From Prostheceraeus crozeri (Eukaryota > Platyhelminthes > Polycladida > Euryleptidae), in assembly GCA_907163375.1 (NCBI GenBank), contig CAJQUW010016181.1, forward strand, positions 1-64,000: 64,000 bases of DNA, written 5' to 3'. The position numbers were made by a program, and so were the translations under genes. Under the pieces are notes generated by a model. The model did not search any database, was not told where the DNA came from, and saw nothing but the letters and a program-made list of their open reading frames with translations. Shown here piece by piece: positions 24,431-35,825 of the stretch (position 1 is its first letter; each line of letters begins with the position of its first letter).

Positions 24431-26245
24431 CAGCTGCATGATTATATCATGAAGTTATAATTAGTTTTCGAGGTTTATACTTCTAAGTATTGACTAGCTA
24501 TGGTCGCAGGTGATACTCAAGTACATTGGAAATCACAACATAAGGTGAAGATATGAGCGCCGTAACAGCTCACCGTCAAAATCCATTAATTTAGAAGCTG
24601 CCATGTTTCGAACATTTTAGGAACACGATTGATGATAAAAAGGGGCCGAAAGAGAAGGGATACCTGAAGCATAGAAATCGACACATTCCTTAAAATATGG
24701 TTAGAAGACTGACTGTTTCCAATGACTGGTAGGAAGCACTAGCATGTGTGCTTGATTTAGTAAAGGCACAATTGAATAGGCTGAATTCCACTGTCGAAAA
24801 GCAGATTAGCAAATTAGATGATTTTCAACAATCGGTAAGAATCGCATTAATGGGGAACATGGCTTGTTAAGGGGTCATTGAGATAGGGCTTGTGACTAGT
24901 TTTCAAACAATGCGTTGAGACAGTGAAAATTGCGCCCAGTCCTGCTTATTTTTCTCTGCTTGAAAGAATGTATTACATGCGTATGTATAGTACCTTATAA
25001 TTTGGACGAGGCAGTTGAACGAAGTGGTTGAAGTATTTCCGCATTCTTCGCATATGACAAGCAGGAAATAGTAATAATAATAGTAGTGCTTGTTTGTCAA
25101 AAGTAATGAAAATCATAATTTACAGAGAATCATACAAAATGTCACATATTGCTAATAGTAAAATCATACGACTGAAATGCAATATCATTTCAAAAGAAAA
25201 AAAAGATATAAAAAAACTCAAATTGGCGTGTATCTTTAGATATACAATATCCTTTGACATTTTACGATCTGTAATTCATGATCGTGGAGGTACGAGGAAA
25301 GAATTAGCATTTATATTTTTCTAATCAAGCAATACATCGTCGGGCCAACCACCTCAAGTTGGTAAAGAAATATTTTTTGAAACCGTAAAATAATTGATTA
25401 TTTATATCTACGATGACATTTGATGCAGATGAGCTTTTCGATTTCTTGTTCTTTTGGGCTGAAGCATGAATAGCTTTGTTTATTAGCGCAGCACAGCCCG
25501 TCGATCTGAGAACAACGCTCCGTATGGTTTGAAGCGTCATTTAACTTAATTCTGATTGGCTGAAATGTCGAGGCTGTTTCAAATCGCAAAAGCGCTAATG
25601 AACGAAAAAAATTTATATGCCATTAAAGCTTGTAATGAATAATTCGACATTATTGTTTTCGTTCTTTGCAAGTCAGGATATTCGTTGTAAATCTAGATAA
25701 AATAATGACGGTAAATCAAGCATGAATGATACAAATTGCTCCAACCTTGTTTAGCGCAATGGAATGAATTCCACCTGAAGTCATCATGAAAGCAGTCGCA
25801 AAGTATTCCCTCCATATGTCTGCTTTAGGATGCAGTAATTGCAATGATACATCTGTGAAAAGAAGAAAATAATAATGCATCTTCAAACATATTATTAAAC
25901 GTCAAAACGTACCTCTTATTGTTTTCGGATCCAACTCAGTGAAGAGATGAAGACCAAGCGATTGACAAAAATGACTCATTTCAGGTATCTGTTGATCAAG
26001 ATGAATGAGTACTGAACATGAATATTGCAAGTTTCCAAACTGCTAATTTACTATATAGCCTAAATTTACTATCGCCTTTCGCTCTCACATAGGATTCATC
26101 TATTGGACTTGGTCAGGACATGGAGCAGTTTTCCTAATTATTGGGACTGACTTTAGTCACCTACCTCAAGATTCTTGAATTTAACAATAATACAGCTATC
26201 AGCGAACCGTGATTTAACGAAATTTTCTCAGTGAATTAATAGAAG
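24431..26245. other. Anonymous DNA
   Basis: I recognised nothing. Short AT-rich open frames only. A (TAA)-like microsatellite lies near 25068-25085. Confidence 0.35.
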
Positions 26246-26335
26246 GCATGATTGCTCAGTGGCTGGCGTGTTGACTCCCTATGCCGAAGGCCTTGATCTC
26301 CGTTCCTCTCAAAGATCTGACCTGCCACCGCAAAG
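26246..26335 (+). repeat. tRNA-derived sequence (SINE head or tRNA pseudogene)
   Basis: The segment starts GCATGATTGCTCAGTGGCTG, with an A-box-like TTGCTCAGTGG. It continues GTTGACTCCCTATGCCGAAG, where a tRNA anticodon stem-loop and variable region would fall. About 50 bp after the A box a weak B-box-like TGATCTCCGTTCCTCT follows. The B box has lost the GGTTCGANTCC consensus, and the acceptor stem does not pair convincingly. I read it as the tRNA-related head of a SINE or a decayed tRNA copy. No second copy was found in the window. Confidence 0.4.
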
Positions 26336-26814
26336 GATGCATGCAAGAGACCGTTGATGCTCGTGCTCAATCATGAATAAGTCAGCTGTATTGCGTCCTC
26401 AGGCGATCCGTCCGTGCAATTACAATAGAATAATGCGTTCCTGCTTGAATTCCAAGTATTTCTTGAGATAGAACAGGTTACTAAGCTACAAAAAAATTAT
26501 CTCTAATTAAATGTTCACAATGTTAGCAGCATGATAAACACGACAAAGAGAACAACTATACGAATGATATGGCCCCATGTAACGTGAAACACGATCATGT
26601 GCGTGGTGGGGTCGTGTCACAAACGCAGATGAGTACTGCCATCATATATTTCAGGTATTTTTCATGACAGACAATCAGATCGAAGGAGAATGCGTTGCAA
26701 GTTTCTGTTGTATCTTTCATCTAGTTTCTGCATTGCTTTCAACAAAAATAGGTTTATTGTCTACATTATTTTCTGTTACACCGATCAAACTTTTCAGTCA
26801 CATCAGTTCAAAAT

Positions 26815-27670
26815 ATAGAGTAAGTACATGTATATTAGGAAGAGTGGTAACTCCGCACTTATCAAATCTCCATTGTGCATACACTTTCGATTTTATTAAA
26901 TGAACTCGAAGTGAATGTAGGGTGGGTATTGCTACCAAATGCGAGATATGTTTTAAAGAAATTATCACGGAATTGACTAATCATGATAGCAATACAGAGG
27001 GGATAATTGTATTTTACAGATCCTGGGTGTCATGAAAGCCTTGGAGAGGTAATGCTGGTTAAATAGCAAATTGTGTTGCTACTTTAGTGCTCAACCTCAA
27101 GAGTGCATTTTCTTAAGCGTGATCATATCACAAGGAACCTGCCACTGGTATAGCAAATCAACATAATCAAGAACAATGATTTCAATTAACTTTAAAAGGT
27201 ACAAATGGGTCCACATCTCAATTCAAATTCAAGAAATGAAACATAGATTTAGTAAAACATCAAATCATGCCGATGAAAAATTGAATTAACAACTTGAAAT
27301 TTTAGCCAAGAAAGCACGAAAAAGTTAATTATTTTTCAAGATTTTTCATGAAGACTTCCATTATAATACGGTTCTATGATATTTCTAGATCATCAGCTTA
27401 ATTTCCGCTTAGTTAGGATGCTTTTTAGCAAACATTCATTCCTTTTGACATATCCAACTTGTTTTCATACTACTTATAAGGCGGCTCTATCTCGGTAGTC
27501 TATAAATTTGCATAATTTTAGCTTTTTACAAAATGCTCAAATAATTTTTTGGATTGCAAGAACGTAATCTCCGCAAAAAAACTGAATCTTTTGATACAAA
27601 AATTTTCACTCTATATACAGATACTCTTTTGAGTCGACACTCTACCTATAGGCCTATATACTTACTCTAT
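26815..27670. repeat. Copy C of the ~850-bp family, best-preserved, with TIRs
   Basis: Collinear with 4340-5184. Its left end is TAGAGTAAGTACATGTATAT (from 26816). The complement of its right end is TAGAGTAAGTATATAGGCCT (ending about 27669). This gives terminal inverted repeats of about 35 bp with mismatches, followed by AGAGTGG/AGAGTGT on both sides. No coding capacity. I infer a non-autonomous TIR transposon (MITE-like). The left flank is TA and the right flank TG, so a TA duplication is possible but not proven. Confidence 0.7.
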
Positions 27671-29080
27671 GGCTCAAAAACATGTCTAGCTATCTGTTGA
27701 TACACATTAATGCAGATCAGTGCAATTTATGTCGTGCATCTGCGTGTAATGGATCCATACTCTACAGTAATAAATGAATGACTAGATAAGACGTGCACAT
27801 TGGGAACAATGCTACGTCGTCGACATGAGCTGTCTTCCAGTGGTTCACAATGATAAGGCACTGACAGCTTGTAGACCTACGATTATTAACACTGTTTGCT
27901 TATCATCTTTCGTGCTGATTGCTAATATTTTTGAAAATTCTTATCAAAACTTCTATCAAATATTAGTTCAAATTAGCCAAGACATGCAACTATTTTTCGT
28001 ATATTGAAAAAAATCAGATTGCACAAATTGATCTCCGATAATATTCAGAAGATCACATCAGAAAAATTCTTTAAGGCCATGTAGTCAAATTGAAATCAAC
28101 TTACAGAAAGGTCGGTTGTTCTAAACATGATAAAGCAGTTATTTCTGTACATTGTTGAACTTTCTATTTTCCCACGGTACGTGAACGTATTGAGAGCTTG
28201 CTCCCTGTCTGTGTACAGATGAGTACAACGCTCTGAAAAGCAGAAAATCAAAAAATAAAGACAGGTCATTTTTAAAGGCTAGCCAGGCTAGAAAAATTGT
28301 CTCGAGACATGGTAACAAAGGTGAACAATCCAAACTGCGAGATTTCGTGGCCATCAGAACAATGTTTGCCTCTGATTGGTTGCCTCCTAGTTCTACTGCG
28401 ATTAGTCAAATTTTGCGGCGTCTTGTGGTGGCTAGTGGTGGACAAGCTTTCAGCCACGATCTGTGACATGAAAAATGAACAAAATATCCGTTTTATGGCA
28501 AGTTCGTGGATGGTGATATTTGTGGCCAGTCAATTGCAGTGCGGACTTTGCGGCTTGATTCTCTACATATCAAATGACTTTGTCAAACTCCATGTTTCTA
28601 CATGGTTGCGGATTTAACCCTATTTTACCTGGGCTACTTTGGCTTCTAAAGACACCAATTTTGATGTTCTCTGAGTTAATCGTTCCCAAAAATTGGTGAT
28701 CGACACAGATGGTGTTTTCTCAGTCTGTGATGGAGTCAGTTTACACGGACATCTTGTTGATATAATAAGCAGTTTAAAATTGGAGTGCAACTCTAATGGA
28801 AGTTTTTGAACATGGCGGTACATGTGAATTAATGCCTATAGACAATTGGTATCTTAACTGCACATCGTGTGGAAAAAATTCATCGACTGCTCATTCAAAT
28901 GAATGAATGTACCAAATATAGCATTCGTAGCTCAAACAGCTGAAGCAATGTCAAAAAAAGTTACAGGGGAGTTCCGTACTTTACTTAGTTCAACAAAACG
29001 GCGAAAGGTGGATACGAATAAGCTATAGAGGCCAAAAAATTATGGAGTATTCAATTTCCACAACTTTAATGTATGGCTAA
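27671..29080. other. Anonymous DNA left of the piggyBac element
   Basis: No domain recognised. The part at 28290-28610 is somewhat GC-richer and open on both strands (28297-28617 plus; 28272-28469 minus). It contains CTGATTGG, which matches a CCAAT-box core on the other strand, but I see no gene attached to it. Confidence 0.3.
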
Positions 29081-30010
29081 CCCATTACCGCCCAATGTTC
29101 CACATATGGAACAATTTTTTGAATCACAATTATAAGCATAAGAAATATTTTTAAGTATCATTTGAGCATGCAGATATTAGAAGCATGATGCAAATAAATT
29201 CAACAATGCCTGGTAAAGCATTTTGTTTCAATTGCGTTCTGTCCAAAGAAATTTGAAATTTCGGAAATTTTCAAAATTTATCACTGAAACTTGTTTTCCC
29301 ACTTCTGTCCATAAAAAAATAAGGTAAGTCAAACTTTTCTCGGATTACAATTTCTGCATTAGTCTGGTGACGTACAATACAATTATTTCATTAATCGTTG
29401 CTTTTCTGTGTTCATATTGAGTTTTAGAAATGTTGTTCCATTTCTGGAACATTGGACACTGCATGTATCTTCAATGTTCCAGTAATGGAACATTGGACAC
29501 TTAGGGTGTTACATTTTGCATAATGCGCTAAATAGTCAATGTCAAATCTGGATGCTTATCATAGTAAGTTATGCAACACATTCGTGTAGTAATTGTATCA
29601 CTTGTAATTTTACCTTACAAGCAGGAACTTCAAGTTAGTCGGATCGCCTCAGATGGTATTTACACAAAAGCGCTACGCTAAGTAGACTTTCTAAACTGAT
29701 ACTAATCAATTGTTTCATATTGCATTTTCATTGAATCCTATTGTATTATCATCTTCATTTGGGGCTACTACAGTAAATTTGACTTTGCTTTCTATAGCAA
29801 AAAAGGTTCACCACTGCATCCTGGCCCTAAGGTAGAGATGTTTGCACCTCTAACTACTGCGCTAAGGTACTTTACTAACACGAGCACAGTAGCAACCTAC
29901 TTAATTGGAACCAATTTCACCCTCGTCTTACTTATCAATTGTTAGTACTTATTATTTTCTTAATTAATTGAGTACTGATTTAATTCCTGTCTATCTTTTT
30001 TTTCAGACGG

Positions 30011-31892
30011 ATGCCAAAGAAACTATTTTCAGTCGAAGAAGCTGCACAGCTATTGATCGAAAATTCTGACGAAGAATCTGATATTGATTTGGTAATTTTG
30101 CCACCTGAGTCCTCACAATATATCTCCGATGAAGATGACATAGCAGAGGATGATTTATTACCATCTGACATCAAAGATGTACCAGGTTTGGTTGAAATCC
30201 ATCAACGTCGGACGATGGAGAATGCTCAGTGCCACAACAAAGCGTAGGAAAGTATCGCATCATTGGGAGAAAAGCTCTGCTTTCGTAATTCGTTACCAGA
30301 AGCTGAAGTGACACCCATTGACGTAAGTTTTCCCAGTACTGGTGGATAAAGATGCAAGTGAATTATTTAGATTATTCTTTGATCCGACCGTTATAGATCT
30401 CTGCTGCACACAGACGAATTTGTATGCCCACCAACACTTAGAACATGGATTTCATATAAGTGAAAATGAAATTTTTGACTATTCAGTGGCTATCACAGTT
30501 TACCACAAGAACATCTATACTGGAGTACGGACGAAGATGTAGGGGCATTATTTGTCTCCGAAAAAATGTCAAAAAACGCTTTAAAGAGATCAGCGTTTTT
30601 TTTCATTTAGCCAACAACGCGTCCCTTGGCAATGATGACAAGATGGGAAAATTAAGGCCATTTTTAGAGATATTTCGAAAAAAATATTCAGCAATTTGCA
30701 TTCTTTTCAAGCAAATTGAGTCTGGATGAACAGATGATACCATATTATGGTAGAAATAATGCAAAATTGTACGTCAAAGGAGCAAAACCGGTGAAATTTG
30801 GATATAAGGTCCTGCTTCGTCATGCGCTTATCCGTTCGATTTTCAAAATCTCTACTGGGAAGAAAAAAAAAAAAAAAAAAAAAAAATTGATTCCGAATTA
30901 CCACTTGCAGAGTCTGTCGTTCAAACATTGACACAGTGTCTTCCAAATATAAGTGAACATATAATCTACATGGACAGATTCTTTTGTTCAACGAAAATGT
31001 TCAGACAATGTAGAGAAGACGGATTGCGTTGTACAGGCATTGTAATGGAATCTCGAATTGAAAAATGCCCAATTATGTCTAAAGCGGCAATGAAGAAGCT
31101 TCTCGAGGTAGTCACATTGAATTTTTCAAACGATGAAGTTGTTGTTTGCCAGTGGAACGACATTCGTCCAGTAGTTGCCATCAGCAATTTCGAATCTGTG
31201 ATCCAGTTCACAGTGGTAGTCGTTGGAGTAGAGCCGATAGAAAACGCATACCAGTTCCATCCCCCATTTGATTCATAATTACAATCAATATATGGCGGCG
31301 TGGATCTTCTTGATCGATTTCTTGAGCGATTATCGGTCTAAGCTAAGAAATAAGAAATGGTGGTTGGAATATTTTTGCCAACTTTTTGATATGGCGGTCG
31401 TCGCTGCATGGCGACTTCATCGTAGCTTGAAGGAGAAATGAGCCACCTTCAATTTCGGAGGTAAGAATAAATAGAATAACAAACAATACATTTAGGCCTA
31501 CATGTGTTGTGACTACGTAGGGGTGAATAGTCACACGTTGATAACATATACATGTATAGGCCTGGAAGGATTTTCTTCTATAAAAGGCCTGGTTTAATTA
31601 ATAGGGATCAACATAACTAGATAAACGTGCAATGACCAATAGTAAAAACTACTTTTGTCTTACAGGGCGATTGTTCGATCACTCATGGCAAAGACACCGA
31701 GTAAGCTACAACATCGAGGACCCACCAGGACCCCTTCTCAAACTGAAAGAACAAGCAATTTTCACTCTGATAAGCAATTATCTCATCTGATAAACAAGGA
31801 CATTGTAAAGTATGCAAAAAGAACACAAAACGAAAGTGCTCCACTTGTGGTGTCCTTCTTCATATTGAATGTTTCTCAAATTTTCATTCTTA
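30011..31892 (+). pseudogene. piggyBac transposase (DDE_Tnp_1_7 type), frameshifted, one intron
   Basis: Start chosen at ATG 30011, just after a polypyrimidine tract and CAG. The N-terminus is acidic (ENSDEESDIDLVILPPESSQ), as usual in piggyBac. ELFRLFFDPTVIDL and TNLYAHQ follow (30356-30436). SLDEQMIPYYGRNN has the first catalytic D (30725-30727). IIYMDRFFCSTKMF has the second (30973-30975). GGVDLLDRFLER has the third (31303-31305). KKWWLEYFCQLFDMAVVAAW then a 205-bp intron (31461-31665, GTAAGA...TTACAG) lead to RAIVRSL and a C-terminal cysteine-rich domain with spacing C-x2-C...C-x2-C...H-x2-C (about 31800-31890). At least four frameshifts, one at an A24 run (30863-30886), make it inactive. 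Confidence 0.85.
31461..31665 (+). other. Intron in the piggyBac transposase gene
   Basis: The exon frame ...MSHLQFR runs into CGGAG/GTAAGAATAA. An acceptor, TTTTGTCTTACAG, occurs at 31653-31665. Joining the two keeps a reading frame (phase 2) that continues piggyBac homology through RAIVRSLMAKTPSK, while the intervening 205 bp contains stops in that frame. Length, boundaries and restored frame together support a spliceosomal intron. Confidence 0.7.
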
Positions 31893-32069
31893 AGCATTAT
31901 ATAGTCAGAAGTGTCCAATGTTCCACTTATGGAACATCAATGTTTATGATACAGAATTAATTTTTTTTCTAATCGTCATTAGTTCTTAGTTGCTTCAGAC
32001 CGTAGAAGTTTTTCTATAAAAGAAAATTTTAAAAAATAATTGTTTTTCTATTCATGGGCAGTAATGGGG

Positions 32070-32714
32070 CTAAATGCATGAACATGTCTAACACACCAGA
32101 TTCATGGCATCATCTATGAAGCTGACAGAATATCCGATTCCACAACTCAGTAACCCATCGATCCAATCGAGTTTCAACAATGCCACAATATGCAATATAC
32201 ATGCAGTTAAATACAACAATTCCGTTCAAGTGGCACACTGTTAAGCATAATGGTCCGTATTGAAGGTACAAAGGGTCCGCATCTATAGGCCCGGAAAGAC
32301 ACTATGTGGGAACCATGCACTGTAAATCATTAAGTAAATCTGAATACTGAAAGAAAAAAACTAGAATTACTGAACTTAAACTCACAAAAGTACTAAAATG
32401 CTTGTTGAGCACTAATGTGAGGAAACAAAAATCAATAAATGACGCGACATGACGCGAAGTTCAGTGAGTCAGTATGCAGTTGTGACGGCGTGTGCTTCGA
32501 TAGAATAGACTATTTGCCAATTCCCAGTAGAGACACGAGTGTGGATTGTTGACGAGCAATGAATGTGGTAGCTAGTGACGCCCATGAAATGGTCAAACAT
32601 AGCGTTCATAGTTCATGCAGCAAAACTATCACTCGGGGGTCGCTTCTGTCTCAGGTAGCGAGTACTCTGCTCACACCTGGAAAATGAAGGCTTGATATGT
32701 TCCTGTTTATCGAA
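32070..32714. other. Anonymous DNA right of the piggyBac element
   Basis: No domain recognised. About 32245-32400 has weak inverted similarity to 33395-33510 (CATGCACTGT plus an ACTAGAA...TTACTGAAC word). Confidence 0.3.
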
Positions 32715-32985
32715 TTGGGGGGTGGAGTGAGGTGGCGGTGGGGGGGTGGGGGCTCTGAGGGGTGGGGTGGGTGTGGGGGTGAGGGTGGTGGAGTGAGGGG
32801 AGTGTCTGGGGTGTGTGGGGGATGTGGGATGGGGGGTGAGGGGGGGTGTCGGGGGTGGACAGGGGGTGTTGTTGTGTTGCTTGTGTGGACTTTGTTTTTT
32901 GTTTATTTGTACGTTTATGGTTTTTCCTTTATATGTTGGTTTTGTTTTTCTTTGTCATTCCTTGTGATGTACTTTTTGATATTAC
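32715..32985 (+). repeat. Strongly G-rich then GT-rich strand-asymmetric tract
   Basis: 32715-32870 is almost only G and T with a few A. It contains many runs of four to seven G separated by short linkers, suited to G-quadruplex formation on the plus strand. It passes into a T/G-rich stretch (32870-32985) almost free of C. The 97-codon open frame across it (Gly/Val-rich) is a composition artefact, not a gene. Confidence 0.7.
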
Positions 32986-32994
32986 AGTGAAACC

Positions 32995-33150
32995 ATGATC
33001 CCGGAAGCTATTCATCATATTCTCCGACTGCACTTTGAGTCTTGTCAACGTTTGCCATCATCTCCGACTCTGATTTGAGTCCTGCCGACGTTTTCAATCT
33101 TCCCAACGTCTACTCACTTCACCGACTGCGCTTTGAGTCTTGTGCACATT
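32995..33150. repeat. Degenerate short tandem repeats
   Basis: The words CTCCGACTGCACTTTGAGTC and near-copies recur at about 33021, 33062 and 33121. Each is followed by TTGT or CTGC and often CAACGTTT-like sequence. Three imperfect units with uneven spacing. Confidence 0.5.
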
Positions 33151-35825
33151 ATATTGATCTAAATGCACTTGTGTTTAATTGCCAAAGCAGTTCTTCGATG
33201 GATGTGCATAATGTGATGTAGCGGGTTAAATATGTCGTACGGCATCTTTCGATATAGTGGCGGTGCTGGTTCCATGCAACTCATTAAATCAGTACTAAAA
33301 TGGGTGCGAATTACGTACTGTCCTTTCAAAAATCAGCACTAATATTTTTGAACTCAAAAAGCACTAGTTTCTGGAACTAATTTCATATTCGTGGTTAGCA
33401 CTCAGGTTCAGTAATCTTTCTAGTACTCATTTGGGACTTTATGAATAACAGTGCATGATCCGTATTTAGCAAGGGTCCGGGTCCGTTTTACTATGGGTCC
33501 ATTTTGAGGGTCCAAAATGGGTCCATGTAGTGTGAATTATAGGATAAAATCATTTATGGGTCGATTAAATGGTCCTACTATTTTCTACTTACTTTCAGAT
33601 TACCCACTCACACACACTAACACCATTACTTTACCGAGAGTACAATTAGACTTATACATTACAAAAGGACAAGTCTTACAATTCCCCGGTTTATTTGTCA
33701 ATTTATATAAAATACTGTTTTTTTACATCAATATGCTTACCACTAACATTTCCAATGAAGATAATAACTTGCATTTTTTTCTTCAGATTTTCCAGTACTT
33801 GCAGCACAATTATTTGATAATTACTTACTTTATCCATAATAAAATGAGCTCTAGATGACTTTGTCTGTCATTTCAATTTTCAAAGGAGAAGTCCCTTGTC
33901 ATCTGGAGCGATTTTCTTTTACTAAGAGCTGATTGACTTAATGTATTCCACAATGGAGAAAACTGCCTCTTAAATCTTATGATTAGTATGATCTCATGAT
34001 AGTATTTGAATCGGATATTATCGACCATCATAATTTGAATTTTGGCCATCCGATCGAGAGGTGCATGTGACTTTAAGTAGAAAGGAGACAATGCCCTCAC
34101 GAAAGCTCACGTTGCAGTTATTACTAATTTTTTTAGTTAATAAAAGTAAAGTGGTGGGCTATAAAATCGAAAAATCGTATTTCAAATCACTTTGAACACC
34201 AGCTCATTTTGTAAAGCTGACTTTTATGAGCACTATGGCACTAATTAAATCAAAATTGACCCAAAAAGGAGCATGTGCGGGCTCATTTAAAAATTTTCGG
34301 TGAAATTGCTGAAAAACACCTACGTAATGCCCTATATGAAAGTGCTTATTATTTACACCTGACTTATGGAGAGTCAAATTTCAATATAAAATGACACACA
34401 AAGCATCAGTCACAAACACACTATCAGGCATAAACGTCAAAACCTGTTTATTAAGGTCAAATACTTTCCCAATTTTTTTTTTAAACTTATAGGATCATCT
34501 GAACATTGTTCACATTCTGAAATGTAGTGTGCTTATTAGTCTGCATCTCATCATGACATTGAATGGATTACACCGTTCAATGTGCTCATCTGTAAGTGAA
34601 CCGCTCGTATGATCACTGACACAGTTACCTGTTCTGCATCTACATTCCTCCGACGCTTTTCATTAGCATCCAACTCGTCAAAACAAGGTTCCTTTCCAAA
34701 AAAGTCCTCTCACAAGATGGTTCTGAAACTCAGTTTTTTATGAAGCTGCCATAGGGAAAGTAATGAAACGAAATTTATCTGATGTCGTACGAACTATCTT
34801 AGCATTATCAAACTCCATGCGCCTGAAAATTATCGTCGGAAAATCAATTGCCACTTGCGGTATAGGGGAAGCATGTGGAAGTAGGCTTAAGGGGGTTTTT
34901 AGGAGGGGGGGGCCCTATTTTGCATCATTTCATGTCATCTCATTGTAAATTGTAAATATCATTTCCAAATTCATCGTATTTTTTAACTTCTCCTGACGCT
35001 TAGCTTTTGTACCTGCGGAGATGGCAATCGAAAAAGTTTGCACATCTAGATAAGAAATAATAGTCTAAATCTTCGAAATATTTGACTCTTTCCAATAATT
35101 ATTATACCATGACTAGTCAGGACGTCATCCAAATATTTTGTAGCTGCAAGAGGCAACTGACAATCCAGTTGAAATTTCAAAAAGCTGCAGAGGTGACAGT
35201 GCTGCTAGGAACGTTCACGACATTCTTCATGATATCGTTTTGTACCAAGACCCTTTTGTTTCATATTCAATGAGACATTGTACCTGCATTGGGTCTTCGG
35301 ACGTCATCTCCGGAAGAGAATGCGCATTGCGTGGGTCTATTGTCACAGTCAATAGAATAATGCTGGGCAAAAATTGTGTTGTGATCTCGAATTTCGGTTA
35401 AATCTGTATAAGGTGGAGCGGTTGGTATTATTTGCGGATGAATGCTTCGATATGCTACGTCGGCTCACAATTTAAGCTTGACATCTACACAAATGGGATA
35501 ATCTTCTCTATTTCATCATGCGAGTCCTACAGAGTGGGCTTACTCAGAACTTATGGTGACATCTTTGGTCAACCTCTGATAAGTTTATGAAGTACGGCTT
35601 CCAATTCTCCCTCACAGTTTCCCTCAAATGTGTCGACATTACTCAAACTTTCATGGTTCCCAATTGACAGATGAAGTAGAAATCATTTCATCATTATCGC
35701 AGATGTTGGGATCAGAAATTTTCTAGCCATGAAAAATAAGTAGTTGACTCGCCGCTTCTAAGGATTTCTTCTGCTCTTGCTCATGCGAGAGCTCATCTGG
35801 CATCTTTAAAATTTTGATAAGTACA
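33151..35825. other. Anonymous DNA
   Basis: No recognisable domain. GGGTCC occurs several times between 33470 and 33530. A 113-codon open frame at 33517-33858 has AT-driven composition (Ile, Tyr, Asn, Phe) and no motif. Confidence 0.35.

Larger units (their letters stand above)
29081..32069 (+). mobile_element. piggyBac-type transposon, nearly complete but mutated
   Basis: The left end starts CCCATTACCGCCC (29081). The complement of the right end starts CCCCATTACTGCCC (ending 32069). Both are flanked by CTAA (29077-29080 and 32070-32073), a 4-bp target duplication like the TTAA of piggyBac but with C in the first position. Length is about 3 kb. The palindrome GTTCCA-N4-TGGAAC occurs at 29097, 29435 and 29476 on the left and 31920 on the right. 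It carries a degenerate piggyBac transposase gene on the plus strand. Confidence 0.85.

Noticed and set aside
28297..28617. Promoter or CpG-like region with CCAAT-type words
   Set aside because: No attached gene, no TATA or initiator context that I can defend.
32697..32990. 97-codon Gly/Val-rich open frame
   Set aside because: Caused by the G/T-only composition; no start context or domain.
32245..33530. Possible 1.3-kb inverted-repeat element around the G-rich tract
   Set aside because: The shared words (CATGCACTGT, TTACTGAAC) are inverted but the outer GGGTCC words are direct, so no consistent ends can be drawn.
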